NCBI GenBank assembly: GCA_023422565.1
Contig: JAFAGR010000024.1
Location: 1-8,660 of the forward strand
Reading direction: 5' to 3'
DNA length: 8,660 nt
Origin: Bacteroidota bacterium
Lineage (GTDB): Bacteria; Bacteroidota; Bacteroidia; Chitinophagales; Chitinophagaceae
This document shows, in pieces, positions 1 to 5,120 of this stretch. Position 1 is the stretch's first letter. Every line of letters starts with the position of its first letter. Position numbers and translations under genes: made by a program. Under the pieces are notes generated by a model. The model did no database searches. It was given only the letters and a program-made list of their open reading frames with translations, and had not been told where the DNA came from.

Positions 1-144
1 CCCTTGCCTCGCACCTAAAAAGAACCAGGAAGAGTCTCGAATACATTTTAATCCCTCAGTGGAACTCTGATTTCTCATGCTTTTCCCTCCGTGCAATATT
101 TTTCGAAGTTGAGATTCTTCAACTAAAAAGGCAATCGGTTGCAT
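1..144 (-). CDS. possible short ORF running off the left edge, repeat-associated
   Basis: On the minus strand an ATG at 144-142 opens a frame that stays open to the window edge (48 codons), beginning MQPIAFLVEESQLRKILHGG. A GGGAGG lies 5 nt upstream (155-150), which is a strong ribosome site for this kind of genome. The ATG overlaps the TAA of the upstream short ORF (TAATG), as in translationally coupled genes. The middle of the frame lies in repeat copy 1 and encodes ILHGGKSMRNQSSTEGLK, closely matching the same frame in copy 2. No family is recognised. It could be spurious coding potential inside a structured repeat. Confidence 0.25.
   Translation of the reverse strand, partial: MQPIAFLVEESQLRKILHGGKSMRNQSSTEGLKCIRDSSWFFLGARQG
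44..101. repeat. 58-bp intergenic direct repeat, copy 1
   Basis: This segment matches 211-268 at 53 of 58 positions with no gaps. A short stem lies inside it: TCAG at 56-59 pairs with CTGA at 67-70 around a 7-nt TGGAACT loop. In the second copy one base pair of this stem is changed on both sides. On the minus strand the repeat contains a GGAGGG followed by an ATG (78-76). It could be a copy of a dispersed extragenic element (REP-like) or a conserved short coding segment. I cannot tell which from a single window. Confidence 0.85.
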
Positions 145-245
145 TAAAACCTCCCGAAAAAGCTTAGGACTGACAATCCGCGGCTATCTCCGGGAACCTT
201 TGCATCGCGCCATTTCAATCCCTCGGTGGAACTCCGATTTCTCAT
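144..245 (-). CDS. possible 33-residue ORF overlapping repeat copy 2
   Basis: The ATG at 245-243 is preceded by GGAGGG with a 6-nt gap (257-252). The frame reads MRNRSSTEGLKWRDAKVPGD and continues to a TAA at 146-144. Its first 11 residues differ from those encoded by copy 1 only by R for Q at position 4, and the remaining DNA differences in that stretch are synonymous. The stop overlaps the next start as TAATG. No function is recognised. The covarying hairpin gives a competing, non-coding explanation for the conservation. Confidence 0.25.
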   Translation of the reverse strand: MRNRSSTEGLKWRDAKVPGDSRGLSVLSFFGRF

Positions 246-268
246 ACCTTTCCCTCCGTGCAATATTT
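211..268. repeat. 58-bp intergenic direct repeat, copy 2
   Basis: This is the second copy, offset by exactly 167 bp from the first. Its stem is TCGG (223-226) and CCGA (234-237) around the same TGGAACT loop. The five differences from copy 1 include A58/T68 becoming G225/C235, which are the two sides of one stem pair. Identity stops abruptly after the shared GTGCAATATTT, where the flanks diverge. Confidence 0.85.
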
Positions 269-327
269 CGATACAAAATCGTTAAGTGTAACCAGATTAT
301 CGTAAGCCGCGCCCATGGTGTTGTTAA

Positions 328-456
328 AATACGCGTATACGGTCCTTCTCTCCGCATTCCATTTTTGAATTTGCTGCCGAAAGCTACCGGCCAAAAGACT
401 ATATCGATCTGCAATCTTTTATTTGGGTGATGGGCTCCGATGAATATCCGGATTGA
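328..456 (+). pseudogene. possible decayed coding fragment
   Basis: Between a TAA at 325-327 and a TGA at 454-456 the plus strand reads a 42-codon frame with protein-like composition. It includes the run FEFAAESYRPKDYIDLQSF and then a tail ending IWVMGSDEYPD. There is no suitable start codon, and a neighbouring frame looks equally plausible just upstream, as expected of a frameshifted remnant. I do not recognise the family. The rest of 269-538 shows nothing else I can support as a gene. Confidence 0.22.
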
Positions 457-538
457 TCTGCGTTTGGCAGGATTTCTGATGGAGGTTGATACAACCATGC
501 TTACTGCATTTTTATTATAACGTTTAAATATTTCGATC

Positions 539-877
539 ATGAAGCATGATTATCATCACTACCAAGCCTGCATTGAAGCCTGCCTTCGTTGTGCGGCCAT
601 TTGTAACCATTGCGCCTCCTCCTGCACGCAGGAAGAAGATGTGAAGATGATGGCAAGGTGCATACAACTCGATATGGAATGTGCTGCCATGTGTTACAAT
701 GCCGCTCAGTTAATGAGCATGGGCAGCAGTCGCGCGAAGGAAGTTTGCCGCCTTTGTGCAGAAATTTGCCGGGAATGTGGTGATGAATGCGCAAAGCATA
801 CGCACATGGAGCATTGCCGCGAGTGTGCGGAGGCATGTAAAAAATGCGCCGAAGAATGCAGCAGCATGGCAGCGTAA
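539..877 (+). CDS. cytosolic four-helix-bundle copper storage protein (Csp, DUF326-like)
   Basis: The 112-residue protein contains 19 cysteines (residues 11, 15, 18, 22, 25, 29, 41, 48, 52, 70, 73, 77, 80, 84, 93, 96, 100, 103 and 107). Most are spaced 3 or 4 apart along predicted helices, the pattern by which Csp proteins line a helical bundle core with thiols that hold many Cu(I) ions. There is no signal peptide, so it should be cytosolic, like Csp3. The N-terminus is His-rich (MKHDYHHYQAC). It sits immediately upstream of the copper regulator and ATPase, which supports a copper role. There is no Shine-Dalgarno site before the ATG, and the reading frame ends in tandem TAA TAA. Some homologues are annotated only as ferredoxin-like, but the Cys spacing does not fit Fe-S binding. 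Confidence 0.9.
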   Translation: MKHDYHHYQACIEACLRCAAICNHCASSCTQEEDVKMMARCIQLDMECAAMCYNAAQLMSMGSSRAKEVCRLCAEICRECGDECAKHTHMEHCRECAEACKKCAEECSSMAA

Positions 878-980
878 TAAAGATTTGAAAATTAAGTTCG
901 TGCTTTTTTGTTTGCCGGCCTTTGTAGCTATGTTCACCTTTTGTTGTGTCACTCACTTGTACTTTGGTTAATTCTATTCG

Positions 981-1015
981 GCGGTTTTGGTTGTATACAC
1001 CGCATTATCAATGCG
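981..1015 (+). promoter_or_regulatory. overlapping inverted repeats upstream of the regulator gene
   Basis: Two stems share bases 1001-1003. GCGGT (981-985) can pair with ACCGC (999-1003), and CGCATT (1001-1006) can pair with AATGCG (1010-1015) over a 3-nt loop. They cannot form together. The 8-bp palindrome TGTATACA (992-999) lies between them and could instead be a protein site. The element ends 44 nt before the GTG start of the regulator. A possible promoter box, TACTTTG, lies at 960-966. The function is unproven: attenuator, operator or chance. Confidence 0.35.
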
Positions 1016-1059
1016 AATGAAGATTATGGCCTTCAACTGCCATTACATACCTTCGCAAT

Positions 1060-1626
1060 GTGAAACTGATCATTAAAAATATGGTTTGCCCGAGGTGCAT
1101 AACCTCTGTAGAGGAGCTGTTGAAAAAGAACAAGCTTGAGGCAAAGCATATTCGTTTAGGTGAAGTGGAACTCGAAACACACGCGGACAAAGCGCAGCTA
1201 ATGCAGTTCGCGGCCGACCTGGAGCGAACCGGTTTTGAATTGCTTGACGATCATAAAATTCAACTCATTGAACAGGTTAAGAATCTTCTGATCCAGAAAG
1301 TTCAAAGCGGAAATGTAGAAGAGCATTTCAGCGTGATTAAATATATCGGTGAGAGAGTTTTTAAAGATTACTCCTCCGTTAGCAGATTATTTTCAGAAGT
1401 TGAAGGCATTACGATTGAACAGTTTTTCATTCTTCAAAAGATAGAAAAAACTAAGGAGTGGCTTTTCTACAACGAGCAATCGCTTAACCAGATCGCCTTC
1501 AACCTGGGCTATAGCAGCACCCAGCATCTTTCAGCCCAGTTCAAAAAGCTTACGGGTATGACGCCCTCGCAGTTCAAGCAAATTGGCGCCCTTCACCGCA
1601 AACCCATCGATGCCGTAAAGCAGTAA
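1060..1626 (+). CDS. HMA-domain/AraC-family transcriptional regulator (probable copper-responsive)
   Basis: This 188-residue protein joins two parts. Residues 1-70 or so form a heavy-metal-associated-like fold starting KLIIKNMVCPRCITSVEELL, with a CxxC at C10 and C13. Residues 85-176 form an AraC-type DNA-binding domain, with the second helix-turn-helix at about 143-163 (LNQIAFNLGYSSTQHLSAQF) and the typical KKLTGMTPSQFK ending. It lacks the usual AraC sugar-binding domain. Such HMA-AraC fusions are familiar in Bacteroidota next to metal-export genes. The start is GTG at 1060: it keeps the whole first beta strand, whereas the ATG at 1081 would remove it. It probably binds metal through the CxxC and acts on the TGTA repeats before the ATPase and chaperone genes. 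The metal and the direction of control are inferred. Confidence 0.87.
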   Translation: MKLIIKNMVCPRCITSVEELLKKNKLEAKHIRLGEVELETHADKAQLMQFAADLERTGFELLDDHKIQLIEQVKNLLIQKVQSGNVEEHFSVIKYIGERVFKDYSSVSRLFSEVEGITIEQFFILQKIEKTKEWLFYNEQSLNQIAFNLGYSSTQHLSAQFKKLTGMTPSQFKQIGALHRKPIDAVKQ

Positions 1627-1651
1627 TGTTTTTAGTATTCCTGCAATTATC

Positions 1652-1685
1652 TGTACATCTTTCCCAAAAGAGTGTAACTCAATTC
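1652..1685 (+). promoter_or_regulatory. candidate AraC-regulator operator before the ATPase gene
   Basis: TGTACA at 1652 and TGTAAC at 1673 are half-sites exactly 21 bp (two helical turns) apart. Aligned without gaps, 1652-1685 matches 4168-4201, before the chaperone gene, at 24 of 34 positions. The match includes parts of the spacer (TCTTT, CCA) and the trailing ATTC. A possible -7 box, TTTGTTTG, follows at 1686-1693, so a bound activator would cover the -33 region. Tandem sites of this geometry are typical of AraC-family activators. Confidence 0.55.
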
Positions 1686-1728
1686 TTTGTTTGCAACGGA
1701 GCTTTGTATGGTTAAAAACAGGAAATAT

Positions 1729-4158
1729 ATGAACAAGGAAACCAATACGATCAATCTTCCATTAGCCGGCGTGGAAAGTGAACACTGTGCCTTGATTGTA
1801 GACAAGGGGCTGAGCAAGGTGCCGGGTGTGAAAACCCACAAGGTGGAGCTAAATAACAACAGGGCAGTTATAACCACAGACGACGAACTGGAAACCATAC
1901 CGAAAGCTGTAAAGGCGGTAAGAGATCTCGGCTACGACGTGGATACAGTTAAGAAAACTTTTCCGGTACTTAACATGAGTTGTGCATCCTGCGCCACCAG
2001 CTCGCAAAGTATTTTAGAAAATACGCCGGGAGTAGTTAAGGTAGCCGTAAACTATGCAAACGCCACAGCGCTTGTGGAATATGTGCCCACAATTACCGAT
2101 CCGCAGAAACTTAAGGCTGCGCTTCAGGGCATTGGTTATGATCTGATGATCGATGAATCTGATGATGCTAAAGATGCGCTTGAAGAATTGCACCGGAAGA
2201 AATTTGAATCGCTGAAGAAAAGAACCATAGGTGCAATAATACTGTCCGTTCCTCTTGTGCTCATCGGAATGGTTTTTATGGACATGCCATATGCTAATTA
2301 TATCATGTGGGCCCTCGCAACTCCGATCGTACTCATTTTTGGAAAGCAGTTTTTCGTTGGCGCATGGAAGCAGGCAAAGCACCGTTCTGCGAATATGGAC
2401 ACACTCGTAGCCCTGAGTACTGGCGTCGCGTATTTGTTCAGCGTAATCAACACAGTCTATCCCGGGTATTGGCACAGCAAGGGTTTGCACGCCCACGTTT
2501 ATTTTGAAGCCGCGGCAGTTGTGATTGCATTTATACTGCTGGGAAAAATGCTGGAAGAAAAGGCGAAGGGAAATACATCTTCTGCCATTAAAAAGTTGAT
2601 GGGATTGCAACCGAAAACAGTAACGGTGGTTCATGAAGGCGGCCATCAAATGGAAATGCCTGTAGCCTCGATAAAGGTTGGTGATAACTTGCTGGTGAAA
2701 CCCGGCGAGAAGATAGCAGTTGACGGTACCGTTAGTACGGGTACATCTTATGTAGATGAAAGTATGATCAGCGGCGAACCAATACCTGTAGAGAAAAACC
2801 CGGGAGATAAAGTGTTTGCAGGAACAATAAATCAAAAAGGCAGTTTTCAATTCACTGCAAACAAAGTTGGCGGAGATACCGTACTCGCCCAGATCATAAA
2901 GATGGTGCAGGAGGCACAGGGCAGTAAGGCGCCTGTACAGAAACTGGTAGACAAGGTGAGCGGCATATTTGTTCCCATTGTGATTGTGATTGCAATTCTC
3001 AGTTTGATTGCATGGGTTGTATTTGGTGGTGAGAACGGATTCACACAAGGTTTGTTATCTCTGGTTACCGTGTTGGTGATAGCATGCCCCTGTGCTTTGG
3101 GCTTAGCCACGCCAACCGCAATTATGGCCGGTATAGGAAAGGGTGCGGAAAATGGTATACTGATAAAAGACGCGGAAAGCCTGGAGTTAGCGAAAAAAGT
3201 AGATGCTATTATTCTTGATAAAACAGGTACGATCACCGAAGGCAAGCCCACAGTTTCAGATATTATGTGGAGTAGCGGTGCAGATGAAAAGAAACTTTCT
3301 GATCTTCTTTTTAGCATCGAACAACAATCAGAGCATCCGCTTGCCGAAGCAGTGGTTCGCTATTTTAAACAGCAAGGCGCCACTACATTCACACTCGATC
3401 ATTTCGAAAGCATCACCGGCAAGGGCGTAAAGGTGGTATATGATGGTGAATATTATTTTTTAGGAAGCCCGTCTTCAATGGAAGATGAAAACATTCGCAT
3501 AGAACCTGCCTTACAAAAAAAGGCGAAGGACTGGCTTGAAAGCGCAAACACGGTGATCTGGCTTTCCGACAAAAACGATGCACTCGCGGCCATAGCCATT
3601 GCAGATAAAATAAAGCCCACGTCCATCGACGCGGTAAAGACTTTGCAAAATGAAGGCATGGAAGTGTACATGCTAACAGGAGACAACGCCTTTACGGCAA
3701 AAGCGATCGCGGAGCAGGCAGGCATAAAGCATTACAAGGCAGAAGTATTACCGGCAGATAAGGCAGGTTTTGTAAAAGAACTTCAGCAACAGGGAAAGAT
3801 AGTTGCCATGGTGGGCGATGGTATTAACGACAGCAATGCTTTAGCTCAGGCAGATGTGAGCATTGCCATGGGAAAGGGCAGCGATATAGCAATGGATGTG
3901 GCCAAGATGACCATCATTTCATCGGACCTTTCCAAAATTCCAAAGGCGATAGCGTTGTCGCGTAGAACAGCAGCCACCATTAAGCAAAACCTTTTCTGGG
4001 CCTTCATCTACAATATCATAGGGATCCCTATCGCGGCAGGGGTTTTGTATCCCTTAACGGGATTTCTTTTAAACCCGATGATAGCGGGAGCTGCAATGGC
4101 TTTGAGCAGCATAAGCGTGGTAAGCAACAGTTTGCGACTGAAATGGTTGAAGTTGTGA
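1729..4158 (+). CDS. copA: Cu(+)-exporting P1B-type ATPase
   Basis: With this start the protein has 809 residues. It has two N-terminal HMA domains. The second has an intact CASC (C85, C88). The first has lost the leading cysteine and reads S-E-H-C (C20). The catalytic core is complete: the SGEP actuator loop (348-351), the CPC metal site in a membrane helix (453-455), the DKTGT phosphorylation site (D497), HP (H536-P537) and GDGIND (696-701). The C-terminal helices carry YN (761-762) and MxLSS (790-794), the signature of Cu(I)-selective P1B-1 pumps. It would move Cu(I) from cytosol to periplasm, fed by the chaperone downstream. An ATG at 1708 with GGAG 6 nt upstream is an alternative start adding 7 residues. 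I prefer 1729 because it leaves a leader after the probable promoter and starts at the domain. A TTG at 1687 is unlikely. Confidence 0.96.
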   Translation: MNKETNTINLPLAGVESEHCALIVDKGLSKVPGVKTHKVELNNNRAVITTDDELETIPKAVKAVRDLGYDVDTVKKTFPVLNMSCASCATSSQSILENTPGVVKVAVNYANATALVEYVPTITDPQKLKAALQGIGYDLMIDESDDAKDALEELHRKKFESLKKRTIGAIILSVPLVLIGMVFMDMPYANYIMWALATPIVLIFGKQFFVGAWKQAKHRSANMDTLVALSTGVAYLFSVINTVYPGYWHSKGLHAHVYFEAAAVVIAFILLGKMLEEKAKGNTSSAIKKLMGLQPKTVTVVHEGGHQMEMPVASIKVGDNLLVKPGEKIAVDGTVSTGTSYVDESMISGEPIPVEKNPGDKVFAGTINQKGSFQFTANKVGGDTVLAQIIKMVQEAQGSKAPVQKLVDKVSGIFVPIVIVIAILSLIAWVVFGGENGFTQGLLSLVTVLVIACPCALGLATPTAIMAGIGKGAENGILIKDAESLELAKKVDAIILDKTGTITEGKPTVSDIMWSSGADEKKLSDLLFSIEQQSEHPLAEAVVRYFKQQGATTFTLDHFESITGKGVKVVYDGEYYFLGSPSSMEDENIRIEPALQKKAKDWLESANTVIWLSDKNDALAAIAIADKIKPTSIDAVKTLQNEGMEVYMLTGDNAFTAKAIAEQAGIKHYKAEVLPADKAGFVKELQQQGKIVAMVGDGINDSNALAQADVSIAMGKGSDIAMDVAKMTIISSDLSKIPKAIALSRRTAATIKQNLFWAFIYNIIGIPIAAGVLYPLTGFLLNPMIAGAAMALSSISVVSNSLRLKWLKL

Positions 4159-4167
4159 TCATTTAAG

Positions 4168-4201
4168 TGTAACTCTTTTCCATAATCCTGTAATACTATT
4201 C
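4168..4201 (+). promoter_or_regulatory. candidate AraC-regulator operator before the chaperone gene
   Basis: TGTAAC at 4168 and TGTAAT at 4189 repeat with the same 21-bp period as the site before the ATPase gene, and the 34 bp align at 24 positions. The 10-mer AGTGTAACTC occurs exactly at both places (1671-1680 and 4166-4175), although in different half-site positions. A weak -7-like GATCTTTG lies at 4216-4223, about 15 nt before the ATG. This implies that the chaperone/oxidase genes have their own regulated promoter in addition to any read-through from the ATPase gene. Confidence 0.5.
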
Positions 4202-4237
4202 CTAACCGATCGAAAGATCTTTGCAATAAAAAACAAC

Positions 4238-4477
4238 ATGAAGTATCAATTCAAAACAAACATTATGTGCGGCAGTTGTATAGCTAAGGCGGCACCTTTC
4301 CTTGATGGAAATACCGGCATTAAAAATTGGGAGGTGAACACGCAGGACCCTTCCAAAATTCTAACCGTTGAAGCAGATGGCCTTACTTCTGACATGGTAA
4401 AGGATATCGTGAATAAGGCCGGGTATAAGGCGGAATCTTTGAATGAAAGTTGCCATAATGATAATGCTCAAAACTAA
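4238..4477 (+). CDS. small HMA-domain copper chaperone (CopZ/Atx1-like)
   Basis: The protein has 79 residues and no signal peptide, consistent with a soluble cytosolic metallochaperone. The metal loop is M10-C-G-S-C14, and the length and strand-helix order (KYQFKTNIMCGSCIAKAAPF at the start, VKDIVNKAGYKAE near the end) match a single HMA fold. The tail adds a second Cys-His pair (C72-H73), which is outside the core fold and unusual for CopZ. It would carry Cu(I) to the CxxC domains of the ATPase upstream. Only 5 nt separate its stop from the next start, so it is probably co-transcribed with the DUF3347 and oxidase genes. The metal is inferred from context. Confidence 0.88.
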   Translation: MKYQFKTNIMCGSCIAKAAPFLDGNTGIKNWEVNTQDPSKILTVEADGLTSDMVKDIVNKAGYKAESLNESCHNDNAQN

Positions 4478-4482
4478 AAACC

Positions 4483-5010
4483 ATGAAAAAATATTTCTTT
4501 CCCGCCAGGCAACTCAGCACTCTCTTCTCGTTGAGCAAATCCCTGCTTATTATTTCAGTTTGCTTCCTGGCATCTGTGCTAAAAACGAATGCGCAGGATA
4601 GTACAGAGAGCGCTCAATTAAATGATCTGCTTAAAAATTATTACACTATCAAAGACGCCCTGGTGGAGGATAAAAGTGCCGAAGCAGCTTCCGCCGCAAA
4701 GGCTTTTGTAAAGCGGGTCAACAGCGTTTCGCACCGGCTTATTTCAGAAGGGAATGTGAGTGCTTTACGCAAGGATGCTTTTTCTATTGCAGGCACTGAT
4801 AATATTACTGCCCAGCGAAAAGCATTTTCAAACTTTTCAGAAAACATCGCCGCACTCGCCGGTAAGTTTAAACTGAGTGACCAACCGGTTTACCTGCAGT
4901 ATTGCCCGATGGCAAATGCTTCCTGGCTGAGTAGGGAGAAAGAGATCCGTAATCCATATTATGGCAGCGCGATGCTGAACTGCGGAGAAGTGAAGAAAAC
5001 ATTTAAGTGA
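4483..5010 (+). CDS. secreted DUF3347-domain protein of the copper locus
   Basis: The 175-residue precursor has an extended signal peptide, with a hydrophobic stretch at about 20-33 and likely cleavage after TNA37. The mature part begins with an amphipathic helical region (LNDLLKNYYTIKDALVEDKS). It ends with the DUF3347 signature: Y-C141-P-M-A, then WLS, then NPYYGSAMLNCGEV with C167. The two cysteines and the Met in this region are possible metal ligands. DUF3347 domains occur in Bacteroidota copper/silver export loci, alone or fused to efflux membrane-fusion proteins. Its exact biochemical role is not established here. Periplasmic location and a copper-binding role are inferred from the signal peptide, the motif and the operon position. 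Confidence 0.85.
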   Translation: MKKYFFPARQLSTLFSLSKSLLIISVCFLASVLKTNAQDSTESAQLNDLLKNYYTIKDALVEDKSAEAASAAKAFVKRVNSVSHRLISEGNVSALRKDAFSIAGTDNITAQRKAFSNFSENIAALAGKFKLSDQPVYLQYCPMANASWLSREKEIRNPYYGSAMLNCGEVKKTFK

Positions 5011-5032
5011 TAATTCAATAAAATCACACGGC

Positions 5033-5113
5033 ATGATAAAAAATAAGTTCATTTATTTTCTTAAAAAAGTCTTTCGCTTTCTGTTTATTAGAAAGAAGGA
5101 CTGCTGTCAATAG
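5033..5113 (+). CDS. possible 26-residue basic/hydrophobic peptide ORF
   Basis: An ATG 22 nt after the DUF3347 stop opens a short frame starting MIKNKFIYFLKKVFRFLF and ending KKDCCQ. Its TAG lies 7 nt before the oxidase start. The peptide alternates lysine/arginine with aromatic and aliphatic residues, as in amphipathic membrane peptides, and ends in a Cys-Cys pair. It fills an otherwise unexplained gap in a tightly packed operon. The evidence is only the frame, the position and the composition. It may be translated to couple the oxidase gene, or it may be chance. Confidence 0.35.
   Translation: MIKNKFIYFLKKVFRFLFIRKKDCCQ
5077..5095 (+). promoter_or_regulatory. short hairpin upstream of the oxidase gene
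   Basis: CTTTCT (5077-5082) pairs perfectly with AGAAAG (5090-5095) around a 7-nt loop. It lies 25 nt before the oxidase start and within the possible peptide ORF. There is no following T-run, so it is not a typical terminator. It could affect translation or mRNA processing between the DUF3347 and oxidase genes. Confidence 0.3.
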
Positions 5114-5120
5114 TTTAAAG

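Noticed and set aside
44..268. CRISPR-like array
   Set aside because: The ATTTCAATCCCTC-type start recalls some CRISPR repeats, but there are only two imperfect copies 167 bp apart, with no regular spacers.
282..292. Third copy of the AGTGTAAC operator core
   Set aside because: TTAAGTGTAAC matches 4163-4173 over 11 bases, but there is no second TGTA 21 bp away in either direction and it lies about 250 bp before the nearest gene.
184..540. 118-codon minus-strand ORF overlapping the storage gene start
   Set aside because: It has Arg/Ile-rich, low-information composition, reads through the repeat in a frame that is interrupted in the other copy, and its start lies inside the confident storage gene.
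1687..1728. TTG start for the ATPase at 1687
   Set aside because: It lies inside the probable promoter box, and the added residues are not part of the HMA domain.
2014..3048. 344-codon minus-strand ORF inside the ATPase gene
   Set aside because: It is antisense to a fully conserved P-type ATPase core. The Cys/His/Tyr-rich composition is what the complement of this coding frame produces.
4208..4219. GATC-GAAA-GATC hairpin before the chaperone gene
   Set aside because: A 4-bp stem made from a self-complementary tetramer is easily expected by chance. It also overlaps the possible -7 box.
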